64,000 nt of DNA from Carnegiea gigantea. Lineage: Eukaryota > Streptophyta > Magnoliopsida > Caryophyllales > Cactaceae. The stretch covers positions 312,501 through 376,500 of the forward strand of contig JAKOGI010000566.1 in the NCBI GenBank assembly GCA_029747015.1, in the 5' to 3' direction. Positions 1 through 12,363 of this stretch are shown piece by piece (positions within the stretch are counted from its first letter, which is position 1; each line of letters opens with the position of its first letter). The notes beneath the pieces were generated by a model. The model made no database searches and was not told the DNA's origin. It saw only the letters and a list, made by a program, of their open reading frames with translations. The translations under genes and the position numbers were made by a program.

Positions 1-300
1 AACCACACATCCACCTAATCATCGTCATCAGCTACCATCAACCTTTGAACCTGCGTCTTTTTTAGAGGCCAATAATCCGAACCATACAGAACAGCTGGTC
101 TAACTACCATTCGATAGACTTTACCTTTTAATCCTATGGGCACCCTCTTATCACACAGCACATCTGAGGCAAAATTCCATTTTTGCCAGCCCACTTTTAT
201 TTGTTGGTTAATATCCTCGTCAATATTTCCATTCTGTTGAATGATTGAGCCAAGATATTTAAACTTATCTACCTTAGGTATCGACCTCCCATCCAGGTAA
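1..300 (-). pseudogene. RTE-clade LINE reverse transcriptase C-terminal fragment
   Basis: Reading the minus strand from about 300 down to 1 gives a peptide with the pieces [23 protein letters not shown] and YWPLKK. These are the well-known conserved C-terminal block of plant RTE-type non-LTR reverse transcriptases. The match stops abruptly near base 300, so the copy is 5'-truncated there; its 3' part runs off the left edge of the window. The frame appears disturbed near base 25, and no intact ORF remains. It is a dead retrotransposon fragment. Clade assignment rests on recognising the motif, not on a search. Confidence 0.75.
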
Positions 301-2151
301 TATATAGTGAAATTATGAGATTATAATATATAGTGAAAAAGCTTGCTGATCAAAAAGTTGAATTATCATCACTCACTTTTATTTTTTAAAAATTATTATT
401 TTTTCATTTATCTAAATTTTACTCTTTGTTGAGACAATTACAAAATAATTAAGCGCAAATATTTTATTGTTGAAAGTTATTTGAATTTCTTAGTCATCAA
501 TAGTCAATGTATTTTTACATAATGATTGCATTGTCTTACAATACACATTTTGCATAGTCAAATTGAGTTGATTAAAGTTAAATTGAATGTACTGATTTGC
601 AGACAATTTTTAAAGGTACATTAAATTATTATTAATTTTTTGTTTTATATTGTTTGTCGATTAATGTTTATAATTGTCGAAATAATTGCATAAAATATTA
701 ATACTTTTATTATTTTATTTCATTATATATATAGTAAATGCATTTTTTACTTCTGAAACTCTATAATTAGTAAAGGATTATACTAATCCATAGTTATTAC
801 TATTTACAAACTAAACTTAAATATAAAATTATTTTTGACTTGTCGAAATGCACGAGTAACAGAGTACCTGAAACTTTTATTATAATAATAATACTGTTCC
901 TGTTTTGTATCATTTTATTGTAAAGTCGTTTTCTATCTCTCAAAGCTATTTATTGTAAACTAAATCTAATTGTAAAACTATTTTTGACTTTTAAATTTTA
1001 AAAATAAAAGAGCACATTGAATTCTTCTTATTATGACATTTGGGATTAAAGAAAAAATGAAAGCAAAAAGAGAAAGAAGCCAATAATAATGTGACACTTG
1101 TCAAACTACCATCAACCCATTTAGGTCATTCAATTTTATATTATACTGGAACTATTCCCCTTGCGATGCAAGGGTTAGGTTCAATAATATGTCAATATAC
1201 TTAGTCAACAATGTTGTTTTCATTGTTAAGATTTATTTTATCAGTTAAATATTTTTTGTATCCATATATGTATTTTTAAGGTTTATGTATGTACCAATTC
1301 ATATGCTAGCAAATATATATTAATGATATCTCTAAATAATTGATTAGGGAGAAAATAAAAAGTCTCGCAAGTTCTCTAAAAGAGGAAAAACAAAAAAGAG
1401 TTGTATAAATGTTGAAAGACAAAACAACCCAAATGTAGTTAATGTCAAAACCAATAGAATTATGACACTTAGCAAAAGTATAAGGGTTTACTCAATTTTA
1501 TGTATAGTGATATAGATATATGATATATGAAATGATATATGATATGATATGAGTTTTAATCCATAAAAAATATTTTCATTGGGCTTAAAGGAAGTACAAG
1601 AGTTAACATAGTATGTCTATAGGGCTTCGCAGACACAAATAATTGAGGAATTGTCATTTAATATTCTAACTTTCGTTGAAAATCTTCGTGACGGACAAAA
1701 TGTAAATTATATAGATATAGTATGAGACTAATGATTTCAATTAAACATTTAGTATATTATTATTTTTTTCCTATAATAGTCTAAAAATTTTAAAACTAAT
1801 TATGTCAAATTTTAATTCACTAACAAGTTATATCAATAAATTTATTTGCAGTATGTTATAACATTAACACTTTGTTGGTAGAGATCATATTTTGATATAT
1901 AAAATTTGTAATTGTTTGAATCTAACATTTCTTGCAGATGCAATATGAAAAAATATATATATTTAAAAAATTATTAAATATAGCAATTGAGTATTATAGT
2001 AGAGATGAATTATAAACTTCACTCCAAAATAAGTGTATAATTTATAAACTCATTAATTAATTACTATTAAGTGGATGGACCCGTGCCTTGCATGAACATC
2101 CATGGTAGTGTGTGTTTATCTACACACACGTACATATATACACCCATATAT
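301..2151. other. AT-rich intergenic DNA without recognisable genes
   Basis: No coding-like ORF is present on either strand. The DNA is strongly AT-rich with short simple repeats, for example the GATATAT-type run around 1510-1550. I see no RNA gene and no clear transposon ends here. Confidence 0.6.
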
Positions 2152-2159
2152 GCATGTAT

Positions 2160-2905
2160 CAGTGGCGGAGGTAGCATGGGGTCAGTGGTGTCAACTGACC
2201 CCCTCCCACGCAGGAAAAAAATATTTACACAGCATAGACAATGAATAATAGATAAATAAACTGTAATGTGTATGCCATGATTGAAACATGTGTGGCAGAG
2301 TGATCGAGCTCCCGCAGAGTTTCCCAGAGTTTGTTGGTTCGACTGGCATCTTGATGTTTCAACGTTTTTCTTTGTTTATTCTTTCCCATCCCTAATTCCC
2401 CTTATTTGAGTTTCTATTTGTGTGCTTTCACTAAAAGATTGAGACAAACTCACATATCCTCATAGCCCTATTTTATTTTTAAAATTTGCAATTTAGTTTG
2501 GATTATAGAATGAAAAAAGTTATGTTCTGGTTCAAAAAATATTTTGTATATGATATATATTTGGTCTCATTTTTCAAAGGAATGAAAAACTAAATTGCAA
2601 ATTTTAAAAATAAAATAGAGCTCTAAAAATATGGACTTGTCTCTCTTTCAAAAATATCATCAAATTTTCTCTTTAAAAATGTAGTAAACTTTAAACTTGA
2701 GCAATGTAAATATTTTTTGTACTTTGGAACGACTTTAATAAATGGGATAAACTGTAACTAGACTGGTCAAATTTTGGCTTCACTGTTTTTTGAAAAATAA
2801 AATGTGACCGTGATTTAATTATCATTGTATGAATATTGCTAAATTTTATATTGTATGCACCACTATTTTCGACATCCCTTCATTAAAATCCTGGCTTCGC
2901 CACTG
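2160..2905. mobile_element. Non-autonomous hAT-type MITE with perfect 8-bp TSD
   Basis: The left end reads CAGTGGCGGAGGTAGCA and the right end, reverse-complemented, reads CAGTGGCGAAGCCAGGA, giving terminal inverted repeats. The element is flanked by the identical 8-mer GCATGTAT at 2152-2159 and 2906-2913. An 8-bp duplication with short CAGTG-type TIRs is typical of hAT transposons. The 746-bp interior has no transposase ORF, so it would need enzyme in trans. It contains a perfect 32-bp inverted repeat (2468-2499 and 2587-2618). Confidence 0.8.
2468..2618. repeat. Perfect 32-bp inverted repeat inside the MITE
   Basis: Bases 2468-2499 are the exact reverse complement of bases 2587-2618, separated by an 87-base loop. 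RNA across this region could fold into a stem-loop. It lies wholly inside the hAT-type MITE. Confidence 0.85.
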
Positions 2906-2948
2906 GCATGTATGTATATGTACATTTATACACACACATGTACATATA

Positions 2949-2949
<1 letters not shown>

Positions 2950-3019
<70 letters not shown>

Positions 3020-3035
3020 TATAATGTAAATATAA

Positions 3036-3122
<87 letters not shown>
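2950..3122. repeat. (AT)n microsatellites
   Basis: Two long (AT)n runs, about 2957-3003 and 3040-3121, are separated by imperfect TATG and TAAATATA spacers. The open frames across them are only alternating I-Y residues and are not genes. Confidence 0.95.
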
Positions 3123-3123
<1 letters not shown>

Positions 3124-3744
3124 TACTAACTTAAAAGAGAATAAGGCAAGTTACTATTAAAGATAATTTTATAATATAAGGGTATTTTAGTAATTCTAAG
3201 TTCACTCTATTTAGTTGATTATTGTTAACAATTAGGGATGGCAATAGTTTTTACAAAATAAATTTTACTTTGTGTTTGAGGAGACCAAGCAACTTAGTAT
3301 TCCTTCTCCCTCTATCTTTCTCTCTCTCTCTATCTCTCCCTTAGTTTTTCCTTTTTTAAATAAATAGGCTAATTTTTTCTGAATTAAAATATATGAATTT
3401 TGTGAGGATTGGTAAGCTCTCGTTGCTTCAGAAGGAATATAAACTTAGTTTGAGTTGAATAAATCTAAAGGATGTGAACAAACTACTTTATTATGTACTA
3501 TTATTTCCATCTTACTTGCAACGGGATATGATGAGATTGAGATTTTACTGCCTACCCAATAGTTGTGCCCCATCCATTGTAGTTCTCAGTTTTACGTTAG
3601 TCGTATCGGACCTTTTTTATTTCATTATCTTCCCAAAATTGCTAACTTATCTTCCACTAATATGTTAGCTGAATTCACTTGAATGTCTTATATTTCTTTG
3701 TTTTAACCTTTTCTACTCTCATTTGCATCAAACTCACCATTCTA
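3123..3744. other. AT-rich intergenic DNA without recognisable genes
   Basis: There is only a CT-rich run (about 3300-3350) and scattered short ORFs without recognisable protein features. Confidence 0.55.
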
Positions 3745-3828
3745 AGACACACACGCACGCACGCACGCACGCACATATATACATACACGCGCGTGTGCGC
3801 GCACACACATATACACATACACACACAT

Positions 3829-3894
<66 letters not shown>

Positions 3895-3895
3895 A
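3745..3895. repeat. Compound (CA/CG)n and (AT)n microsatellite
   Basis: An (ACGC)n run at about 3749-3772 is followed by alternating purine-pyrimidine CA/CG tracts (3773-3828) and an (AT)n run (about 3833-3889). Such alternating sequence is prone to slippage and to non-B forms. Confidence 0.9.
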
Positions 3896-4228
3896 ATAAA
3901 TAAATATGTATAATAATATTTGAAATTCAAAATCACTTATTTAATTGAGAAAAATAATATAATAATATCAATATTTTGAAAACTTGCCAAAACAACCATA
4001 ATGTTAATAATATCCAAATTTGTAAAGATCATATATATATTAACTTTTCCTATTTAATTTTCACCAAAAAGAAAAAACACTTTTCCTATTTAATCTACCT
4101 TCATTTCTCTCTCCCTTAAGCATCCCTTAAATCAGGCTAGTCAATTCAAAGTTATCAAATTAAATTCGAAGTTTACTTTATATCAATCTTTGTTTCATTT
4201 GCCTTGCCTAATGTCTCCCATTACTATT

Positions 4229-5583
4229 TGTTGTGATTTTTATAAAGATTAGTTTTAATTGCAAGCGCACGATTCTCGTTGTAGCACTTAAGGGTCGATC
4301 CTCAGGGATGTATTATGAATTAGATTACCAATAATCTAAACGAGTACGTTACTATCATTGAAAGTCCAGAGTTGTAAAATTCAGCTTGACTGAACTGCTA
4401 AAGTAAATCCTGGAAAGCAGTAAGTAACCAAGAAGCAAAATCCATATGGGCAACATGACACCACCTACATTAGAGCACCTCTTGTAGCAATCGACCCAAC
4501 TTGTAGATCATCCCCACAGTAGAATCCGAGCACAAAGCATCCCCAAAAAAAAAAAAAAAAAAAAAGTTTGAAACAAAGTAGAGCACTAGAACTATCCCAC
4601 CCATGTCGTCCTCAAGCCAAACGACACAGAGCAAATAAGTAGGGAAAAGCAGCTGAGCAATTAGACCAGAAAGGTTTGAAGCCGGCAGTATGCATCCAAA
4701 ACTTAACTGGAATCCAAATGAAATCAGAAAAACCCCAAAACCAAATTACACCAATTTGAAACTAAAACCTAAATCTAAAACTGAAAGACGAAATCAAAAT
4801 CATGAATTAAAAACAGAAAAATCACTCTCTACCTCACCCCCTCTCAACTCTGCTCGAACTATATCCCAAAAAACTACTCACATCTCTTCATTGCTCTATT
4901 AATGTCAGATTTAAGACATTCCAACCGCTAGGAGATGAACAGGTGCCTTGAATTCTGATCACGCAACTCGTGGGAGAGAGAGAAAATTTAGCGATTTATT
5001 GACGATGAATGATTTAAGCAAGAAGTAACGAATGAAAACAGATGATGTTTTTTGCAATTGATGGCGAAGAAAGAGATGGAGTAACGGATGAAAATGGCAT
5101 GGGGAAGACGAACTGACGAAGTGCTTGCTCGTGGCTTTGTTTTTCGGGTTGCCTAGGCTGGGAGGAGAAGAAGAAGAAGAAGAAGAAGAAGAAGAAGAAG
5201 AAGAAAGGGGAGAGAGGGAGTTGCCAGTGGCTCACGTGCACGGTGCGTGGCGGATTAAGTGGACCAAACTGGTACGTCTGTGGGCTCGCAAAAGGAGAGG
5301 AAAAATGTTGGGCCCGAACCACACATGTGAAGGGAAGGGAACGAATGGACATTGCTGCAGGCTAGGGAACAAATGGACCGCGGTCCGGGCTTGGTGGACT
5401 TTGCTTCCTTCTTCTTTCCTCACTTGATCCAGCTCCATTTTGAACTGATTATTCATTTTTTTTCCAAATTTTTCAATTCCTATGAGATGAACAAAGCAAT
5501 ATTAAAATCCTAATTTAATAATTTATTTTGAGCAAATAATAGATAATAAAAGGGTATAAAATATCGTAATTTCAGGTTGAACA
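4229..5583 (-). repeat. 3' LTR of the giant retroelement (element orientation minus)
   Basis: The LTR starts TGTTGTGATTTT on the + strand and ends GGTTGAACA, so it carries TG...CA termini on both strands. Length is 1355 bp, against 1292 bp for the other LTR. The two align along their whole length at roughly 90% by eye. This copy has an expanded GAA tract (about 5166-5205) that is only four triplets long in the partner, and a poly-A run at 4544-4564. ORFs at 5014-5456 are frames through the LTR and are not host genes. Confidence 0.85.
5166..5205. repeat. (GAA)n expansion within the LTR
   Basis: There are about 12-13 consecutive GAA triplets here. The equivalent site in the other LTR (28806-28817) has about four. 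This accounts for part of the LTR length difference and shows slippage after, or during, insertion. Confidence 0.9.
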
Positions 5584-5600
5584 AATACCCCCACAACTAA
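5584..5600 (-). other. Polypurine tract (PPT) of the giant retroelement
   Basis: On the minus strand the bases before the LTR read TTAGTTGTGGGGGTATT. This G-rich purine stretch sits directly upstream of the 3' LTR, where plus-strand DNA synthesis is primed. A CTCGAGAACGA motif lies about 20 bases upstream (5606-5622 region), as often seen in LARD-type plant elements. Confidence 0.7.
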
Positions 5601-7833
5601 GTTTTGTTCGTTCTCGAGTAAAATAAAACTAAAAATCATAGAAAAAGAAAAATAAAATCCTAACTCACTTTCGTAGAGATCACGGTTGCACTTAGCATGT
5701 GCAACAAGCCTTTTAAACCGCTAGGTTACCCCTAGTGGACAAGGAAGATCTTGTGAGGGTTTGTAGAAGATACCCACAAAATCTATAAAAGAAAACAAGA
5801 ATAGGAAATCGAAAATCTTTTTAATTTTTTTTTCACAAAAATTTATATATACAATACTGGAGAAAAATATATACACATTCTAACTAACCACATCACTCAA
5901 GCAATCATAGGACTAGATTACATATAAACACAATGTACACATTAAGAAACCTTAATCCCACTGATGATATTGATGCATAATCTTTCACCCCACTTAAAAA
6001 TGAAGTAGAAGCATGATTGTTAGAATCTTACTTTAGGGAATTGTGGAACACTCCCACTCATGTGTTTGAAATATAACAAGGGTCATTCAACTGTCTTCCA
6101 GTCATACCAACTGCCATAAGCTTGCTAAAATTCTCAATTCTCTATCACGGAAATGCAAAATGCAAAACAATAATTAAGAGGACTTTTCAGGGATGTAATG
6201 GGGCTAAAGGTTGAGGGTAAGAGAGAGACAAACAATTTGGAAAATAAGGAGCTAAAAGCCAAGCAGCTAATGAGCAACTAACACTTACACCAACTATAGT
6301 AAGCACTCACTTTCTCAAAACACAAAATAAGAACAAACCCTCATAATAAATTGACCGTTGCAAATGAGTACACAAGGATACTTCCATGCCAAACACTCTT
6401 ATTCATAACTCTTGAATTTTTGAATTTTTGAGAGATTTTTAAAACTTTTTTTCTCAATTTTTTCGTGGAAACTTTTCTCATTTTTCTTGCTTTTTTTTCC
6501 TTTTTTTTTAATTAAACAAAATGAATACAACTCAATTTCCAAGTGATCACCATGATATATCCCCATATATACATAACCAAGATCAACCACCAAATTCATA
6601 AAATACCCAAAAGTTACCCCCAAACGATGAAGTGTGGCCCCACTAGCCTTGGATTAGGTAAAGGAATTGTGTTTAGGTCAATTGCTAAAATGCAGGGTTC
6701 ACAACAAAAAGGTTAGGGCTCAAAAGAGGTTAACAAAGGAAAAAAAACATTCAAATCAGGGGTGGCAATTTGGCTATGTGGTTTACAAGAACAAATTGCA
6801 TCATGTTATCATAATGCACATGCTAAATGTGATTTCAAAGAGAATCAAATCAAGTTCTAGAGATGTAATCATGGAAGAGACACACATGAAAGAAACATGA
6901 GACTAAAAATGATGAATTAGTCTATAAGACTCAAAATCTCACGGGTTCATCTACCACAGTCAAGCTTGCTTAGCAATAAAGTCGGGGGTCAGGACCGTAT
7001 ATAAACATCATACTTTAGAACTAAGTTTTATCAATGCATACCATATCTACATACAACCTAACACTAAGGGTACAAGAGAACATAGTCAATCAAAAATAGC
7101 ACATAAATTCTCCAAAACAAAACAAAAATCTTTTTGAATTTTCAATTTTTTACAGTTTTTTAATTTTTTAAAATTGTTCCAAAGTTTCTCCACTCCCACA
7201 CTTAAATCTCACAATGTCCTCATTGGGAGCAAAAAGATACATTAAACACAAAATAAAGCCTCAAAAAACAAATAGCGACATGACTCAAAAACAAAAAGCT
7301 AAGGACATGACTGTAAAAGAAAAAGAAGATAAGAAAAATAAAGCAACAAATATATACAAAATAAAACAAAATAAAAGATGAGATAAAGAGAAACGTGTAT
7401 ACCAAGTCAGCTGTTGAACAACACCTAAGCTATAACCTCCAGAAATTTACTGAAATAGAGACTTATGGAGCATCAGTCACTCCATATTAAGCTGAATAGT
7501 GCTACTCAAATCAAAACCCATTAGAGCACGTAGTATCTTATAGAACATAGAAAGACCAACTCTCAATAAAATAAATGCAATAAAGATTAAAGAGTTGGAG
7601 CCAAAATAAGTACATCTACCATGGCAATAAAGCACAGGTAGGGGCCCGCTTCAAGTTATCAAATATATGGGCCCAAACATCAAACACGCAGATGTAACTC
7701 AAACTAGCCAGTCGATAGGTCATTGGCCTAGAAATTAGGTCATCATGAATAAGCGGTCTAGGCAAAACAGTGGGCTCAGAATCCACGAGCCTTTTAGTAT
7801 CAGAATGTGCAAGAGTCTGGTCTAAAGCAAAAG
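5601..7833 (-). other. Non-coding 3' interior of the retroelement
   Basis: This 2.2-kb stretch between the ORF and the PPT has no recognisable protein-coding capacity; minus-strand ORFs are short and T-rich. Around 7180-7225 the minus strand reads AATGAGGACATTG followed by TTTAAGTGTGGGAGTGG, which resembles a second polypurine tract. Confidence 0.5.
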
Positions 7834-8475
7834 TCATAGGCACAAAAATCTCAGATCAGACTTGTCAGATTCAAAGCTGAAGTTAGTTTGGATGGGTTCA
7901 AAAGAAAAAGACTCATATTCAACACATAAACCCTCGTCAAAACTTTCATTATCATCAAACCCATAAGAAAAAGATTCATATTCCACAAGAATAATATCAT
8001 CATCAAAGTCCACATCAGTGGGCTCAACTTTCGCCTCACATGACTCTTGTGAAATAGCTTTTGACTCGTCTAACTCATGATGCTCAACGTTAGATGTGAG
8101 GCTCATATCTAACTCACTAGTATTTTCAAATTCTTCACCCTCCTTAAAATCACAAGTGTGATTAAAAGTGGTGGGTGGGTCGGCATAAACCAGGACATCC
8201 TTAGTGACATCCTTAGGTGAGCTAGTGCGGGGTGGAAGGCCTTGTGATAGAGACAGAGGGAGGTCACTCTCTTGTTCTAGACTAGGCAAATGCATGCCTT
8301 CATTCAAGTTAGGCCTAACAAGATAAGAGGACTCAAAATTACCAAAGAGACTAATTTCAGGTTTAGGAGATCCTAAACTAGAGCCAAACTCACTATAATT
8401 CTCTCTACTTTGATTAAAACGGTGAGAATATTCAGCAATTCTCTCTCTCATGGTCTCTATGATTCTATCAGTCAT
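7834..8475 (-). CDS. Hypothetical acidic 213-aa ORF of the non-autonomous retroelement
   Basis: This is the only sizeable ORF of the 25-kb element, on its sense (minus) strand, after the leader. The protein begins MTDRIIETMRERIAEYSHRF and becomes strongly acidic. Its C-terminal part holds two copies of the motif VEYESFS (in LVEYESFSYGF and CVEYESFSFEP), separated by an acidic FDDNESFDEG segment. I recognise no gag, protease or zinc-knuckle motif, no signal peptide and no membrane segment. The first 30 codons recur in most downstream array units, where the frame then runs into antisense LTR sequence and stops at 60 aa. Only this copy continues to full length. It may be a relic gag N-terminus or a non-functional frame; function is unknown. 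Confidence 0.4.
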   Translation of the reverse strand: MTDRIIETMRERIAEYSHRFNQSRENYSEFGSSLGSPKPEISLFGNFESSYLVRPNLNEGMHLPSLEQESDLPLSLSQGLPPRTSSPKDVTKDVLVYADPPTTFNHTCDFKEGEEFENTSELDMSLTSNVEHHELDESKAISQESCEAKVEPTDVDFDDDIILVEYESFSYGFDDNESFDEGLCVEYESFSFEPIQTNFSFESDKSDLRFLCL

Positions 8476-10059
8476 ATTATTTATCTTCTTTTTAACCCTT
8501 GCACATGTAGCATCAACATAATCTCAATAAGGGCAAGTACAAGTATTATGATAAGAAGACTTGCAATAATCGCGCAAAACAGGAGACACAAAAGAGTGAT
8601 ATGGGTCATGTGAATCTATTAATGATCCTGGGGATAATGATTAGCATGAAAATCATACTCGCCATGAGTTGGGCATCTAAAATTCTCGTTAGCTTGTCCA
8701 AACGCATAGGTATCCTAAGCTAGTTTTTTAAAGAAATCTCATACCTCATCTTGAGTTTTAGATAATAATCCCAGTAAACCTCCAGGACAAATATACTCAA
8801 TATAACTCCTACATTTAGCATTAAGACCCACACAGATGACCTCACAAATTTTTCATTTTTGAAAATTATGATTGAATTGAGCACGATAATCATTAAGCCA
8901 CGATAAATAGCTCCAAAATGGTTCGCGCTCATATTGTGGGAAATCGAAAACTGGCATGCTGGAATCTTTTTTTGAATTTTTTAAATTTTTTAAATTTTTG
9001 GGTTTTCAATTTATTCTTTTGTTAAGATTTTTTTTTCCTATTATTGTAACAAAAAGTAAAAGGAAAAACAATGACTCTATAAACTAATGACTAAAACTAA
9101 AACAAGACACCTAAATAATTAAGTTAACAAAATAAACTAACAAAAAGAAAACCATATGACCAAAAGAAAAGAAAGACAAAAAAGACTCAAACATCAAAAA
9201 GTAACCTAATACAAAAAATAGAAAAGAAGCACACACACAAAGCATGTACACCATTTCTTTTGATTTTTTTGTTCTTGGGATTTTTTTTTAATTTTCTTTT
9301 AAAACACAAAACAAAATCGAAAAGTGAATCAACCCTAAAAACAATATACAAACAGAAAATGACCAAATATAAAACAAAAACACAACCACAAATAAACTAA
9401 AAAAAATCAGAAAATAAACTAAACCTAAACAACCAAATTCTAAAAATAAAATTAAAACAGAAAATAAAACTCCTAAAATCAAAACTCAATAATACAGAAA
9501 ATTCAACATAATCACAAGCAATAAGAATATAATTGTTTCCGACCCTAAACAGTGCAGAAAAATCCAAACAAAAAATTAATTTCAAAAATCACAGAAAATT
9601 CTAGAAAACTCTACAAATTCTAAATATATTCATACTGACTCTAAAAATCATGAGGAATCCAGGAAAAATATCAGCAGAAAAAAATTCAGGCCAAAACTAG
9701 TCCAAATAATTCAAACAGTAATCGAAAATCCTGGAAAACCAACACCGATCAATTTCTCTTCTTTTTTTTTTTTTGTGTGGCGTTTTTCCTACACGCAAAC
9801 CAGATCGTTAGTTCTATTGTCTTTAGCAAATAATAACCTCTAAAAAGCAAAATGAAATTGATCTAAATAAAAATCAAAATACTAACAAGATTAAAAAATA
9901 ATCTAAACTAAAGGACTAAAGCTAAATAACAACTCAATCAAAACCAAAAATCACAGTTATAAAACTATAAAACAAAAATGACTCAAACGACTCAAATAAC
10001 TAAATAACGACGAAACCTGATTTCACAATCGCCATTCCCTGGCAACGGCGCCAAAAACT
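8384..10059 (-). repeat. Array unit 0: leader copy without truncated LTR head
   Basis: From the AGCCAAACTCACTATAATTC point rightwards this segment is homologous to the leader half of each array unit and ends in a primer-binding-site copy (10036-10053). On its left it continues uninterrupted into the 213-aa ORF, so it marks the original, uninterrupted arrangement. It carries the roughly 45-bp GATCAATTTCT segment (about 9747-9790) also found in units 5, 6 and 7. Confidence 0.8.
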
Positions 10060-12363
10060 TGTTGTGATTTTTATAACGATTAGTTTTAACCGCAAGCGTA
10101 CGATTCTCGTTGAGCACTCAAGGGTCGATCCTCAGGGAAGTATTATGAATTAGATTACGAATAATCTAAACCAATAGGCTACTATCATTGAGAGTCCAGG
10201 GTTGCGAAATTCAGTTTGACTGAACTACTAAAGCAAATCCTGGAAAGCAGTAAGTAACCAAGAAGCAAAATCCATATGGGCAACACGACACCACCTACAT
10301 TGGAGCACCTCCAGCACCAATCGACCCAACTTGTAGATCATCCCCACAGCAGAATCCGAACACAAAGCATCCCAAAAAAATATAGTTTGAAATAAAGTAG
10401 AACACTACCTCAAATCAGACGACACAGAGCAATTAAGTAAAGAAAAGCAGCTGAGCAATTACACCAGAAAGATTTAAAGCTAACAATATGCATCCAAAAC
10501 TTAACTGGAATTCAAATGAAATCAGAAAAACCCCAAAACCAAATCACACCAATATGAAACTAAAACCTGAATCTAAAAACTGAAAAATGAAATCAAAATC
10601 ATGAACTGAAAACAGAAAAATCACTCTCTGCCTCGCCCCCTCTCGACTCTGCTCAAACTACATCCCCAAAAAAACTGCTCACATCTTTTCGTGGCTCCAT
10701 TAATGCCAGATTCAAAACCTTCCAACCGCTAGGAGATGAATAGCCAAACTCACTATAATTCTCTCTACTTTGATTAAAACGGTGAGAATATTCAGCAATT
10801 CTCTCTCTCATGGTCTCTATGATTCTATCAGTCATATTATTTATCTTCTTTTTAACCCTTGCACATGTAGCATCAACATAATCTCAATAAGGGCAAGTAC
10901 AAGTATTATGATTAGAAGACTCGCAATAATCGCACAAAACAGGAGACACAAAAGAGTGATATGGGTCATGTGAATCTATTAATGATCCTCGGGATAATGA
11001 TTAGCATGAAAATCATACTCGTCATGAGTTGGGTATCTAAAATTCTCGTTAGCTTGTCCAAACGCATAGGTATTCTAAGCTAATTTTTCAAAGAAATCTC
11101 ATATCTCATCTTGAGTTTTAGATAATAATCCCAGTAAACCTCCAGGACAAATATACTCAATATAACTCCTACATTTAGCATTAAGACTCGCACAGATGAC
11201 CTCACAAATTTTTCATTTTTGAAAATTATGATTCAATTGAGGAAGATAATCATTAAGCCTTAATAAATAGTTCCAAAACGGTTCACGCTTATATTGTGGA
11301 AAATCGAAAACTGGCATGCTGGAATCTTTTTTTCAATTTTTAAAATTCTTCAATTTTTGGATTTTCAATTTGTTCTTTTGTTAAGATGTTTTTTTTTTCT
11401 ATTATTGTAATAAAAAGTAAAAGGAAAAACAATGACTCTATAAACTAATGACTAAAACTAAAACAAGACACCTAAATAATTAAGTTAACAAAATAAACTA
11501 ACAAAAAGAAAACCAAATGACCAAAAGAAAAGAAAGGCAAAAAAGACTCAAACATCAAAAAGCAACCTTATACAAAAAATAGAAAAGAAGCACACACACA
11601 AAGCATGTACACCATTTCTTTTGATTTTTTTGTTCTTGGGATTTTTTATTTTTTTATTTTTTTATTTTCTTTTAAAACACAAAACAAAATCAAAAAGTGA
11701 ATCAGCGCTAAAAACAATATACAAATAGAAAATGACTAAATATAAGACAAAAACACAACCACAAATAAACTAAAAGAAAATCAGAAAATAAACTACACCT
11801 AAACAACCAAATTCTAAAAATAAAATTAACACAGAAAATAAAACTCCTAAAATCAAAACTCAATAATACAGAAAATTCAACACAGTCACAAGCAACAAGA
11901 ATATATTTGTTTCTGGCCCTAAACGGTGCAGAAAAATCGAAACAAAAATTAATTTCAAAAATCACAGAAAATTCTCGAAAACTCTACAAATTCTAATATA
12001 TTCATACTAACTCTAAAAATCATGAGGAATCCAGGAAAAATATCAGCAGAAAAAAATTCAGGCCAAAACTAGCACAAATAATTCAAACAGTAATTGAAAA
12101 TCCTGGAAAACCTACACACAATGTCTTTAGCAAATAATAACCTCTAAAAAGCAAAACGAAATTGATCTAAATAAAAATCAAAATACTAACAAGATTAAAA
12201 AATAATCTAAACTAAATGACTAAAACTAAATAACACCTCAATCAAAACCAAAAATCACATTTATAAAACCATAAAACAAAAATGACTCAAACGACTCACA
12301 TAACTAAACAACGACGCAACCTAATTTCACAATCGCCATTCCCTGGCAACGGTGTCAAAAACT
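10060..12363 (-). repeat. Array unit 1 (2304 bp)
   Basis: The truncated LTR head spans 10060 to about 10740. The junction GATGAA|TAGCCAAACTC then joins to leader DNA, which ends in a primer-site copy with GGTGTCA instead of GGCGCCA. This unit has an extra deletion near 12116 that removes the ACCAGATTGTTAG segment. It encodes an intact 60-aa chimeric minus-strand ORF (10653-10835). Confidence 0.85.

Noticed and set aside
2855..3160. 101-aa frame of alternating Ile-Tyr
   Set aside because: It is produced by (AT)n microsatellites and has no protein character.
5014..5456. Overlapping frames of up to 112 aa on both strands
   Set aside because: They lie wholly in the 3' LTR, and equivalents exist in the other LTR (28778-29067); no recognisable protein features.
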